Below are positions 23,139-34,290 of a stretch of DNA of 64,000 nucleotides, piece after piece. The DNA is from Polytrichum commune. Lineage: Eukaryota; Streptophyta; Polytrichopsida; Polytrichales; Polytrichaceae. Numbering within the stretch: position 1 is the stretch's first letter; each line of letters opens with the position of its first letter. The translations under genes were made by a program, and so were the position numbers. The notes below the pieces were generated by a model. It was not told the DNA's origin, did no database searches, and worked only from the letters and a program-made list of their open reading frames with translations. The DNA is taken from positions 4,092,001 through 4,156,000 of the forward strand of contig OX485803.1 in assembly GCA_950295325.1 (NCBI GenBank), read 5' to 3'.

Positions 23139-24980
23139 AGCCCCCAAGTAGATAGAATAGCACTTTCCTTCCTTCCCTCCCGTCACCACATAACACGATA
23201 TAGTTAATAGAAGCTAAACTCCAGGAACTTCAAAGAGAGCCAAAGGTCCTATCAATGTGTCCACCAATGCAGGAAGCTCCTCGAGGATCGTGCTATGAAA
23301 CTGTCTTGTTTGGACCCTAAAGCTTCCGATCTTGAAGGAAGTGCCTAGAGGCTGGCATGCAACCAAGGAATTGTCACCACCCCACCCTCCACAATGTGCA
23401 TTACTGTGACTCTCTAGTCCTGCCTACATGCGGTCCTGCAGAAGACAGCGCAGGGTGAAAATAAATTATCAGGGATCGCAGTTACCGGATGAACAAGGTA
23501 CCTTTGGAGATGTAAACTCCACGCTCATACAAAGTGCATGATGACGACAGAACTGACTATGTCGAGTTGCGACAAACCTTTTCCTGCCACACGAAAATAA
23601 ACAAATAATATTCTACGGCAGTGTGCACTGTCTGTCAAATCAAACAGGACACGGCAACCACCCATCTGGCTCTCATTCCAAGCACCATGAAACTGACGAG
23701 CCATTAATTTTAGTGTTTAACATCTGCAGGACCTGTGTAATTCAGAGAAGCTGTTGAAGCACTCAATTCGACTTGTGCAGAGATTAATTAACATGATCTT
23801 TCCAAATTTCTACACCCAAAAAAATTTCATAGATGATTGTTCCATTACAAAATGGCCTGTGGAATTAGAATCTATGGATGCAACTTTATCGGTGGCCTGG
23901 TAGCATGAGGCAGGTGAAAGAGACAATGAGCAGCAGGTTTCCGAAAGGAATACATTGATAATTGCTGGATGACGATCTAGTCATTTGTGAGGGTATATCT
24001 TGTAGAACTGCTTTGCGGAAACTACATTGAAGTGTTTAAGTAATGTTCAGGGATGGTCGTGATCACCTTTCAGAAATTCAGCTGTCACGGGTATGGATCC
24101 ACTCAGAAGAAGAATATTGTGCCTGATGAAATTACCCCTAGCTACTGATATCAAAAATCGACGATCATGGATAAGACACACAAGTTGAGGTGTAGAGAGA
24201 AAAAGTAGAGTGGTAATGTCATGAGTCATAATGTACTGTGTATTGAAGTGGAGGATATTTTTACCGAGAATGACTATATTAGAGTTTTGTGCTCCATGGA
24301 TTAGAAGCACTCGCGCACCATAGAACTGTCAATGTGGATATCCATAGTGGTAAGCATTAGATATAGTAAACATGGAATTTCTTTGCAGTAGAATGCAAGC
24401 ATGAGTACATTCTGATCTTTAAGCGACATAGGCCACGCAATTTGGCACCAATGACATTCAAGGCACAGCCACCATGTGAGCGGACTGTGGTGTCGTGATG
24501 AAGCATTAAGCTGCCACACTAGACAGATGAAGGAACAGCCTGTACATGCTCTGTAACAACATTCTGTGCATACTTGTGACAAGGACAGACCATTTCATGT
24601 TCAAAGCAATCAGCTATTATTTTTCAAGGTGGACTGCATCCAGCACCGATTTTCCATGGGGGTTGCAACATTGTAGGCTTGTAACAGAAATTTTCGATGA
24701 TTCTTGCTCAAATTTCACTTTCTAGAGAGTGGAAATGTTGAAAACTGTCTGCTGTTATAATAGAAGCATGGCATCTGCGAAGTCGAACACACTCTTTATG
24801 GTATTTCCAGGACAATTCATAGCTCCAAGTGAGACATGCGAGGATACAATCTGCAAATGTGTAGTGCAATTATCTGAAAGATCTAGACATAACACACGCT
24901 ACAATGCAAGCGCATTCTCATTCAGTATATCGAAGCTTCTTTGCACCGCTCTGGCCGCCATAGCCGCCATGCCAGGTGCT
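23139..24980. other. Intergenic upstream of asparaginase, no gene seen
   Basis: The first few hundred bases upstream of the asparaginase start are its likely promoter and 5'-UTR; no motif stands out. The rest has only small unsupported ORFs. A Met-Ala-rich short reading frame near 24,975 on the minus strand has no continuation I can trace. Confidence 0.4.
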
Positions 24981-25089
24981 TTAGGCGTCGACCGCACCTT
25001 GCTGGGATAAAAGGTTACCAAAAAAACTCGAATGCACTCGAATGGAGAGGCAATCGCAGGAGCTCTTCTGATAGCAGTCCTGCCTAGTC

Positions 25090-25600
25090 CCATGTGCACA
25101 CATACTGCATCGGCAAGCATGCATCTCAATTCCTCGTACGTCGTTCTCTGATACGTTCACTCGAATGTAGGCAGTATTGACACCATTGAAGGTCACCATT
25201 GCCTTGCTTGCACGCTCATAAGTTAAGCTTGGTGCCTCTGCAATTGTGCAGGAGAGCCACTCGAGGCAGCCGCAGCTCCAAAACTCCTCACGAGTCACGA
25301 GTCACTCTTCCTCTGTAGCTCTGCTTCTGGATCAGGACGAGTATTTGAAGGATAGCCCCGATGATAATTCTTCTGCCACTCACTCAACTGTAGGCAGTTC
25401 TGACACCATTTGAGACGATTGATGACCCTGCCTTGCTTGCATGCACATAAGTGGGTGCATCTGCAATTCATGCGCAGACGAGTCACTCGAGGCATGAGCA
25501 GCTCCAAGACTCCTCACGAGTCATTAGACTTCCTCTGCAGTTTAGTTTCTGGATTAAGACGAGTGGATGAGAAATAGCCACGATGATGATTCTTCTGCCG
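25090..25600 (-). repeat. Tandem 222-bp repeat, about 2.3 units
   Basis: TAGGCAGT...TGACACC recurs at about 25,169 and 25,391, ACTCCTCACGAGTCA at about 25,285 and 25,507, and TCCTCTG...TCTGGAT at about 25,309 and 25,530, all offset by 221-222 bp. The last partial unit covers the 3' end of the ORF at 25,514-26,008, so the array may be duplicated copies of that ORF's tail. Confidence 0.7.
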
Positions 25601-26008
25601 TGATTTGTTTTTGTGATGATGACGGCGTCCTGGCCGACCGCCATCCGCTATCTTGTGAACGGTGAAGCAGGCTATGAGGAATACAACGCCAAGAGCTCCG
25701 TAAACAGGGAAAAAATACACCACCCCTCCGCCAAGGGTGAGAGCAGAGAGGGAGAAGACGGGGTTGCTCACATCAACAACCGAGAACGATGCCTTCGCAG
25801 CAGAAGATGATTTCTCTACTTTGCCTGCTCCATGCTGCGCACGGCGAACACCTTCTTGTCCTGATGGTGTTAAACGCTGCGAGTGACGAGTCACGTGTTC
25901 TTGGTATATCATCGCACCACATGCCACAAAGATCACTCCCATGCTTGCCCATTTCGACCACCCTGAGCCGTGACACTCTCCCATGTTCCTGCTGCTCATA
26001 GATGCCAC
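25514..26008 (-). CDS. Hypothetical small membrane protein
   Basis: A 164-residue ORF with two plausible membrane segments: a short one near residues 22-36 (ASMGVIFVACGAMIYQ) and a longer one near residues 82-116 (LTLGGGVVYFFPVYGALGVV then FLIACF). The C-terminus is basic and His-rich (GRRHHHKNKSRQKNHHRGY). I recognise no family. The tail overlaps a tandem DNA repeat, and degraded copies of its last 30 residues (ending LQRKSDS) appear downstream after the stop in the same frame. It may be real or a chance ORF. Confidence 0.3.
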   Translation of the reverse strand: MASMSSRNMGECHGSGWSKWASMGVIFVACGAMIYQEHVTRHSQRLTPSGQEGVRRAQHGAGKVEKSSSAAKASFSVVDVSNPVFSLSALTLGGGVVYFFPVYGALGVVFLIACFTVHKIADGGRPGRRHHHKNKSRQKNHHRGYFSSTRLNPETKLQRKSNDS

Positions 26009-26474
26009 CTATATTGCGCCTATGCCTCATTTCATCTACACCTGCACTCCGACCTTGTGAAGCCCCTCGGCTGCCCCTGCACACCAAATCTTGTTCCATG
26101 CATACAGCGAGGCGGATCGTGCAGCCAGGTTACTAGGTAATACCTGCAACTCCGGACCGTTCATGTGCTGTCTGCCTGCTGATTCCCCGACCCTGAATCC
26201 AGACTTGACTTCCTCTCACACCTCCGATGCAATTCCGTCAACACCGATCGAGCGAGCTCTACCTACTCGATCGAATGCTCTTGAGAATTGATTGATTGAG
26301 TGAGTGAGTGATCATTACCTGCAGCTTGGCGATTCGGGTGAGGTCGTAATTAGGTAGTTCACTCAAGCTTCGTTTGTGAACTGAGTTACGATGATCATCG
26401 TGCACATGAATGCAAATGGAAAGAGTGCAACGGTGCGTGCGTCTCTTCGCATGTGCCTCTTCACCATCGTTCTC

Positions 26475-26693
26475 TCAACCTTTCGTCTCCTCCAATTTTT
26501 TTCCGCCTGCTGCCTGCCCGGGAGGCAACTCTTGCTCTAACTCACCTACCTCGATCACTTCCAAGGGTCCTCGGATGAGACGGCAGACAAGCCCAAGCCC
26601 AAGACCAAGAACTAACCAAGAACTAACGTAGGTACCTTGGAAATACTTCCTTGTACCATAGACTGATGTCTGGTTCAACACTTTGAGTGCCAA
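26475..26693 (-). CDS. Possible first exon of an unidentified small gene
   Basis: The 72-residue ORF begins MALKVLNQTSVYGTRKYFQG, which reads like a protein start, and a possible donor (CAAG followed by GTACCT) lies at about 26,632, after residue 19. Past that point the translation is low-complexity (LGLGLGLV) and probably intronic. I cannot find the next exon or the family. Confidence 0.25.
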   Translation of the reverse strand: MALKVLNQTSVYGTRKYFQGTYVSSWLVLGLGLGLVCRLIRGPLEVIEVGELEQELPPGQAAGGKKLEETKG

Positions 26694-27280
26694 AAGCTAA
26701 TTCGAAGTTGGATTTAACGTGGACTTGACTAATGTGGATGTGGCAAGATTTTCAGAAAAATAGTTTGGCTCAGCCCTAGGGCCAAATCTCTCATTTTCCT
26801 CCTTTTTCCCTTCTCAAACATAAGTTTGTCCATGGATGAATGTATGTGAATGAACATGGAAATTGGACAACTAATGTGGACGGAACTAAGTTAACTTCAT
26901 ATAACTAGATATTCATGTAAGGAATTAAAAGCTCCACCCAAGCATTGATGATGATTGGTATATATATTTACGTAGAATTTATGATTTGTACTTTCAAATA
27001 TGTTTTAATTCAAATATGGATATTGAGAGCATTTATAAGTTGTTTATTTGAATATTGACATATGCCATGGGGGTGGGCGCTTTGGCAGGATATCCCCCAC
27101 GCTGGGACTTACCACGCCTCCTGCGTGGATGGATGCCGTTGGAGTCCACGTCCCAAGTCGAAGTGCCGCTCAATTTGCAATACCTGCCGCACAATATTTG
27201 CCACGGCACCTCAAACCAGGCACTTCGATGCCGGCACTTTGAGCAACCTGCCCGCTCCCGCCCCCGCGAATTTGGCGAAA
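26694..27280. other. Region before the peroxiredoxin pseudogene
   Basis: It is AT-rich to about 27,050. From 27,062 a GC-rich frame in phase with the peroxiredoxin ATG reads through FATAPQTRHF and LSNLPAPAPANLAK, which resembles the end of an organelle targeting peptide. No stop separates it from the peroxiredoxin frame. Confidence 0.35.
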
Positions 27281-28066
27281 ATGGCTTCTATTGCAGTTGG
27301 TGACAAGATTCTGGACAATGTTTTCGAGCTACTTGGAAGACAACAATGGTAGCCACAGTTTCCAAATCCATGAATCCCTGAAGGACAAGAAGGTTGTGCT
27401 CCTCACAGTGCCCGAAGCTTTCACGCCCACCTGCAGGTGAGTAGCTCAAGAATTTAACTGTTGAATGTCGTCCACTTTCTTTGCACAAACTTCTGCTAGT
27501 GTCCATTTCCTCAGGCTTTCGAAAGCTGGTTGGTTTGTTCGGTTTTGAGATATTTCATATAATTGTTTTGCAGCCTCAAGCATGTGCCGAGCTTCATCGA
27601 CAATGCTTCAGAGATCAAGAGCAAGAGCATGTCCGACATCAACGTCATTTCAGGTTTGTTTCAATGATTGAATGAATATACATACAAGTTGCTCGATCCC
27701 CGCATCTCTGGTTCTCCTTGATAATTTGTGTACCTTGGTTTCATGGATTCAAGGTCTTCAAGGTAGATTCATTTCAGTGTTTGGAGCTAACCATTTACGG
27801 TTTGCAGTGAACGATATCTTTGTGATAAAGGCGTGGGAGAAGACCTACCTCGCCAACGAACACCTCAAATTAGGCTTTGGGCATGGAGCTCGACCTGAGT
27901 GATCACAACCTAGGCCTCCGATCATAGAGATACGTTCTGATCATCACCGACCTGGTTGAGGAGGTGGCCAACATCATCGTAGGCGGTCCCCTTGAGATCT
28001 CCGAAGGCGATACCATCATCAAGTCTTTGCAACAGTATATTCATCATAGCAATAATTTTCCTTAGT
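27281..28066 (+). pseudogene. Type II peroxiredoxin, intron-containing pseudogene
   Basis: Three exon remnants with GT-AG borders are visible at 27,281-27,436, 27,574-27,653 and 27,808 to about 28,066. The first starts MASIAVGDKILDN and, after a one-base frameshift near 27,318, gives SLKDKKVVLLTVPEAFTPTC with the peroxidatic Cys of the PRXII family. The second gives LKHVPSFIDNASEIKSKSM, the third VNDIFVIKAWEKTY. A further frameshift or deletion near 27,870 removes the loop before ALGMELDLSDHNLGLRS. An in-frame TAG follows at 27,925-27,927, then RYVLIITDLVEEVANI and GGPLEISEGDTI. Retained introns mean it arose by DNA duplication, not retrotransposition. The upstream frame suggests an organelle-targeted parent. 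Confidence 0.85.
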
Positions 28067-28249
28067 TTCATAGTATTTCATCTCCGAAATATGTATCATT
28101 TCGTAGCTGCCAGATTACAGTAAAAATGTTAAGACATGCTCGTATGCATAGAAGCTACATAGTTCAACTCACTTCAAGATTGCATCTTCTTTATGCTCGT
28201 TCTACACCTTAGGGTTACCGAACCCACAGCAGAGAGTGAAGCCTTACTT

Positions 28250-28560
28250 GCTTAGGTTCTAGTAAATGTTGCTTCCCAAATACGCATACATTTCCAAATA
28301 TGCGAAGTGAACCCTTTCGTTTTTGTATATAGATGCAAACCTTTCAACTCTGTTACGAACCTCTCACCGGTTGGCAATTTGTTTCTTGACAACCAAATCT
28401 CAAAGTAAAGAATTGAAACCAACACCAATTTTATTTCTTCCTCTAAGTACAAACCGCAACCAATTAAAGTTTGGTCAACGAAGCTCTACAACCCGACCAT
28501 AGGAGAGAGACAAAAAAAAATCCTCTCTCCTCCCCCGAGCTTCTCTTATGGCGAAGCACT
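28250..28560. other. Non-coding lead-in to the hairpin array
   Basis: No gene. Short inverted repeats are already present, for example CGCATA/TATGCG at 28,283-28,304 and GGTTG/CAACC near 28,369-28,394. The end of the segment is a TCTCTCCTCCC-rich stretch. Confidence 0.4.
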
Positions 28561-29100
28561 ACTTTTACTTTCTATATTTACATTTAGTAAAAGTATTCTA
28601 TTCATAGCTCTATCTCATAGTTCTACTATGAATCTTCTATCTTTGGTTCTTCTAGAACCTTCTTTCATCTCTTATCTCCATTCCATTCTTCCAATTGGAA
28701 CTGTCTAATTCCAATTGGATTCATCCATTCTTCTTTCTAGTTGGAACTGTCTAATTCCAACTAAATACATCCATCCTTCATTCCAGTTGGAACTGTCTAA
28801 TTCCAACTAATTCATTCATTCAATCTTCTAGTTGGAACTGTCTAATTCCAACTAGCTTTATCTATTCATTGAGAGTTGTCTAACTCCAATGAATAACATT
28901 CATCTTTCCAAATATGGAGTGGTTTAACTTCTGTGCACCTCATCGAGAGTTGTCTAACTCATGTGCACATGTTCTCAATTGGAATGGTCTAGTTCCAATG
29001 CACTAAATGCGGAGCTGTCTAACTCCAGTGCACATGTTGTCAATCTGGAGTTGTCTTACTCCTTTCCATTCATCTTCAACTGAGAGTTGTCTAGCTCTCA
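28561..29100. repeat. Array of short hairpins with constant loop and varying stems
   Basis: At least ten consecutive units at spacings of about 30-50 bp share an 8-nt loop of consensus YTGTCTAR flanked by inverted repeats. Examples are 28,691-28,718 (10-bp stem CCAATTGGAA), 28,738-28,763 (9 bp), 28,785-28,808 (8 bp), 28,828-28,855 (10-bp CTAGTTGGAA), 28,863-28,895 (9 bp plus bulge plus 3), 28,978-28,999 (7 bp), 29,011-29,026 and 29,047-29,062 (4-bp GGAG/CTCC) and 29,081-29,100 (6-bp TGAGAG). One unit near 28,915 is degenerate. Stem sequences differ but stay paired; the loop-closing pair is A-T in the first four and G-C in later ones. Upstream inverted repeats with other loops lie at 28,561-28,594, 28,600-28,633 and 28,645-28,659. 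No known element recognised. Confidence 0.8.
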
Positions 29101-29198
29101 TCTTTTTCTGCTTACACACTGGCACATGTAATTAGAATATTTCTCAATAATTTTAGTTACATTACAAATTCCTCCCAAACTTTTTGCTTTACTGGGTT

Positions 29199-29310
29199 GA
29201 GATTGAAATTGAAATTGAGAATTGAGAATTGAAATTGAGAATTGAAATTGAGAATTGAAATTGAAATTGAGAATTGAGAATTGAGAATTGAAATTGAAAT
29301 TGAAATTGGG
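29199..29310 (+). repeat. GAAATT/GAGAATT minisatellite
   Basis: About 17 units alternate between the 6-mer GAAATT and the 7-mer GAGAATT. Read on the minus strand it gives meaningless Ile/Ser/Asn/Phe-rich ORFs. Confidence 0.9.
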
Positions 29311-30050
29311 ATTAGTACACATGCAAATTTTGGGTTTGTCATTCTCCAATAACTGGCCTAAGATGAATTGACATTGAAACAAAGAAATCAAAGCCATGGA
29401 GGACTATCAAATTCAACCAGAATTTGACAGTTTACAATTTGTATCTCTATAAGTGTTCGGGAACACCAGTGTTTCATCACAGATGAATCTACATCCCCTC
29501 TTCATGAGCATCTTCAAGATCACGCCATCAATGTACAGTTTCATAAAATTAATGTAAGGTTGGTTTTCAGGTCAGATTATTCTTACATCGACATCACTAT
29601 GTCGCAACTCCCAGCTGACCTTCTCCTTTTATCGGCTCCGACATCCACTTCAATGACGTCACTTCTCCCTCCATGTATGTGATTTTTCCTTCAAATTTTT
29701 CTTTTTTGAAAATGTGCATATTCAATGCTGCAAAATTGAACAATTGTTGACCACTTAACTCAGACTATGAAACCACATGTATGTAGTGTCAACCATTTTG
29801 GCGCGTGAAGATGTGGATTTAGGATTGAAGAGTGAGATATCTGATGTTAAGTAGTCACAAATGCATCTTTCTCCAAATATGAGGACAAATGATACTTAAT
29901 ATATAGAACTTATTTAACCACTTTAAATTTAATGTTATGAATGTTATATACTTGGAAATTTCACATGTCATTTATTAAAGTATATGGTGATGTATATTTT
30001 TTAGAATTCTAATTTTTATAATAATTTATTTTATATTTTATATAATGTAG
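29311..30050. other. Intergenic, no gene seen
   Basis: A short segment at about 29,573-29,674 has splice-like borders but no recognisable protein. The remainder is AT-rich. Confidence 0.35.
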
Positions 30051-31520
30051 AGGATGGTTTGCCCCAAGCCTTTGAGTGTCGCCATAGAAAATGCACCCGC
30101 AAATTCAAGAATTTAAAGAATCTTCGTAGATAGATGAAGAAGAAACACAATTTATTTATAGATAAAATAGAACCAGAGAGGCCAAGAACAAATTATCGCC
30201 ATTAGATTCAAGATCATAAAAACATGAATTCGAAGATCATGAGAGATGTAAAAAAATAACTACAAAAAAATCATAGCCAACAAGTGAATATCTGGAGGTA
30301 GAAGGCATTGGCTTCGTGGAGTGAAATTAAAAAAAATGCACAAGATCGTGAGTCACTCCTTAAACCTCTTCTTTATAGCTTTCTTGATTCAAAGAAGGTA
30401 GAGATTCTTCGAATTAGTGAATGAAGGGTGGGCTTGATTAATTTCCAGAAATGAAGTTCATTGAAGACAAATGATGATTTTTTTCGAAAAATTACAACTA
30501 CGAGGCCATCAAAATATGCAAATTTGGTAAAGACATTTTTAAAGAATCACATTCCTCATGAACGCAAGTTATTCAAGGAGGAGGAGTTTGAGTATCACGA
30601 AGACCAAGAAATTTTTTATTAGTATGTTTCTTTAAAATTATATGAATTTGAATATTTAGGCTTCAATAATTTCTTATGTTACTGTATATGTGTATTATTA
30701 TTGTTTAATTTTTTTTTAAACATCCAAAAAAATTTTTGGTTAAAAGTACAATCTTGGATGGGAGAAGTATGAGGAAGATATGCTCAATGTAGAAGAAAGT
30801 TTGTGGAATATAAAATCCACCTCAATTGTGCCTAAGGTTGAGGAGAAGATAAAGAATTATCGTGCTCGATATCCTTGCTACTTCCGTGAATAAAGGCATG
30901 TTATAATTTTTATTTAGTTTGTGATGTTGGATTCAAATTATTGAACATGGAATATTTTTCTTATCAATATATGATGATGTCTTTTCGATATGTTTATTAT
31001 TTATTGAAGAGCACAATTTATGAAGACAATGATTCACAGATGGATGATGGAGTTACTGGGCTGGTATTTTAAAATCTTCAAAGCAGCATTTTGGGGTATA
31101 AAGAGTAGTAAATATATGGAAGAGGTTCTACAGGAGATCCTACCAATGTTCTCACATTTGGAAGGCCATAAGCCAATTTTCACGTGGTCAGCCAAGAATT
31201 GCGAGTTAATTCAGAAGAATGATGAAGTTTCATTGTGGGGGAAACCCTTGACCAAAGTTTGGAAGAAATGGCCATGTTGGAATGTTACCAACACCGTTAT
31301 CATAGACCACCATGAGCCTAGGGTGGACTGCAATCCACAATCAAATGTGATCACCCCCCCTTCTATGTTGCAAATATGAAGAATTTATCTAAGGACAAAA
31401 ATTATTTAAAGGAAAACTTATGGCCAACTCTTCAAGGCCTCTATATGCAGCAAGACGTTGAAAGTTTTTGGTCCACTTTTAATCTACCCAAAATGCAAGC
31501 AGGGGTGTGTGAACTGAAAC
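30051..31520 (+). pseudogene. C2H2 zinc-finger plus FCP1/NIF-like domain gene, decayed
   Basis: From 30,051 one frame gives a C2H2 finger-like motif (FECRHRKCTRKFKNLKNLRR, then a stop in place of a residue, then MKKKHNL) and continues with several in-frame stops. At 31,020-31,379 an open stretch matches the later part of an FCP1/NIF-type HAD phosphatase domain: YMEEVLQEILPMFSHLEGHK, FTWSAKNCEL, WGKPLTKVWKKWP, WNVTNTVIIDHHEPRVDCNP and SNVI. A frameshift in a C-run at about 31,353-31,362 moves the frame to FYVANMKNLSKDKNYLKENL and WPTLQGLYMQQDVESFW. The N-terminal catalytic DxDx(T/V) part of the HAD fold is not visible. An exon-like segment at about 31,692-31,782 may belong to it. Parent function is unknown. 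Confidence 0.6.
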
Positions 31521-33984
31521 AATTTTCGAGGAACATGGCAGTGCATCGGCCATGCACTCCAATGGCAGATCTCAATTGTGCAGGTTCCGGGAGGTGAGGG
31601 GAGTTGTGAACTTGAAGTTCACATTGCACATTGTCCCCCTCTTTTAAGTTGGTCGGTGACTAATTGAAATTGGATTTTTCTTGCATGTGTAGGTTGTTCC
31701 CGGAAAGGAATTGCGGGGTAAGGATATGAAAGCAGTGGATAGCACATCAGGCAATACAACATTGAATTCACGCCAGGTTCGTGCAATCCTTCTTTAAACC
31801 CTTTTAGTAGATAGATAGATAGAAACTCCGGTCCCAATTTAAGGGGCCGGCGTGAATGAAGTGTCCGTTCGTATTGTCAAATGACCCGATGCCCGAACCT
31901 TTTTAGTATAGGATAATTGAAGTGTGTGTTATTGGGTGCGGGTTTTTGAGCCCATTATGGAGTTCACATTGGAGGGCAAGGAAAACAATGTAGTTCTATC
32001 CGAAGGATTGATTATTGACACATTGTTGTTATGATATTTACATTGTATGAGGTATGCGATTGATTGTTTTGTGGATGGTGTATAGGTGCAGTTCAATGTT
32101 GGGCAATATATGCATATGATGAGTCCGAAAAACAAGAGACGGAAGGTGGCCACTTGTAAAATCAGTAGTGTGGGGGAGTGGATAAGTTTCATTTTAAGAT
32201 CATTCCGGATTTTTGCTACAAAGTGGACGTGACCATTGCTTACCTAGGTGATGTGAAACTTGTATATCCACATGAAGTATGAGACCAATGGGTAGTTGAA
32301 GATGCGGTGGAAGGCAACACACTGTGGAATGAAAGGAATTTGAAAGCAGCATGATTTTCTTCCCACGTACTTATTAGGGAGGACATACAGGTCTTCCACA
32401 TTGTAAACTCTCAACCCACATATGAACACACCCATGCATTTTGTTGGGAACTGAACAATAAATTTAAAATATCTATTATTTTCAAATATGATCCCCACTT
32501 TCATATTGAGTCTCGATCCCAATGTTTGAATGGTAGTTGCATGCTTAAACGGTATTGTAAACGCAATTTCTCTTGCTATGGCGTTATTCTTTTAAAACTG
32601 CAAACAATGCATGAAAAATCATTGTCATTGGTAGTCATTCACTAGCAATTTTGTCGTCGTTAAGGTCGAGTTCGTATCAGAATTTGTAGTCACTGTCAAG
32701 TTGAGATGGATATTAACTGCACATCAATGAGTACATACCTTTTGCAATGTAGTTATTATTAACCATACAAAGTCGCATCGCAGTCAAAATGACATGATAC
32801 AGATCCGTTGTGGCACAATCGTGGCTGCACAAGAAAAAAAAATTATTGTTGTTGTCGAATTATAGTCATTTATGCGTCTACGTGGAGAACTGAGTTATCA
32901 CATATGACACGTGTACCCCTGACACCTTGGCACACGCAATGAAATGTCCCACTAATGAAAGAATAAACAGAGGCTCAATGTGCTCACAGATGGCATAAAC
33001 ATGTGTACATGTCACTAGCATGTAGTTGTTCAATAGTAACGGAATAGTCATTTACGATACACATGGCCACATGACGAAACCCAATGTACTTCACGTCTGC
33101 GTCATGTCATGTTCAACAACTGTAAATGACTACATAAGAACTATATAAATGGACACGTGGCGATATATTACTTGACCCCATGTAACCTTGTATATTGACA
33201 AATACTACGTGTCACACAGTAGGCAATGCACGATGACATGGCCAATTGACTCGGAAGCCACATGTTTGTTGACATGGTGTGAGAGCCAACTCAGATGATG
33301 ACATGGATGTGAGGCCATGGCGTGGATGTCACGTAATGCATGTGCCATCACGATCTGCCATGTTTGTTCAACATGTTTACGACTAGCCTATATGACTATA
33401 GAGTCTAGGTTCCCACGTCACGTCCGCAACGACTGTCTGTCCGTTACAAGTCGTCCATAATAACACAAAAATTAATAGTCATTGTAGTCCTCAACGATGC
33501 AAATGACAATCATAAACAAAGTCGTTTTTTTGTCTATTTTGTTGTTGTGAAAATGCAACTACACCAACAACTGTATTGAAACAATAGTTATTCAATCTAA
33601 TGCGAACCCCTTGGATCAATTGAATCCTTCTATGTTCAATTACTCAGTCTATTGCCTAAACCAGAAGGAATTTCTCCTCTATGGCTCAAGCAACTCTCGA
33701 CATTCAAAAACCAAACACGTAGAAAAAATGATAATAATTCTCTCTCTACCAAGTCTCCCCATGGTTTTTACCTTCTCCTCTCCCATGATGTCTCTCCAAA
33801 TCAACCTATAGTCCTTCCAAACCTACTTACATGTATTTCCAGTCAATTGCCTTGTTCATACTAACTAATTTGAGAGTTTATGGCTCAAAAAGACTCTTCC
33901 TAATCCCTATTTAGACTAGCAAAAATAAATAAATAAAATTACTCCACATAACCCCTCACTAATTATGTTGATGGTCCCTCAACA
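31521..33984. other. Intergenic, repeat debris, no gene seen
   Basis: A GATA microsatellite lies at 31,806-31,822. The stretch 32,640-33,560 is non-coding and repeats short motifs on both strands (GTAGTCA, ATGACATGG, CACGTG-like), as in subterminal regions of DNA transposons. Termini and target duplications could not be found. The rest has only small unsupported ORFs. Confidence 0.35.
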
Positions 33985-34290
33985 ACCTATCGTCGGAGTG
34001 ACTTGGAAGCCGGTCGTTGATGTTGAGCGGCTTCCTCTACAACTCTATTCAATTCTCTGGCCTTGGTTTTCTCAATAGCTTTTTGTAAATCCTCATCTCT
34101 GGCAACTAATAGCGGGGCATGGGTCCTCTACCACCTCATAAAACGTTCAAAAGGACCTACCCAAGTGTGAGGAAATTCGTTCATCAAACACTTGTGTGCC
34201 CCGGCAATAAAGTGTGTAATGGCCATGGCCTCCACTAGCCTTAACCACTGAGTGAGTCAGTGTTGTAACTTTAAAAGCAATAAGAACTCA
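33985..34290 (-). pseudogene. Unidentified minus-strand coding remnant
   Basis: A gene-like minus frame reads THFIAGAHKCLMNEFPHTWV, GPFERFMRW, a stop, then VARDEDLQKAIEKTKAREL and VVEEAAQHQRPASKSLRR. Its composition is that of a helical basic/acidic protein tail. I do not recognise it. It ends about 450 bp outside the left boundary of the inverted-repeat arm. Confidence 0.3.

Noticed and set aside
24899-25129. Short Ala-rich minus-strand start (MAAMAARAVQRSF...)
   Set aside because: It looks like a protein start but ends after 23 codons, and no downstream exon could be traced.
28561-29100. CRISPR-like array
   Set aside because: Units are hairpins with varying arms, not identical repeats with unique spacers, and the context is a plant nuclear genome.
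29098-29397. Ile/Ser/Asn-rich 99- and 61-residue ORFs
   Set aside because: They are translations of the GAAATT/GAGAATT minisatellite.
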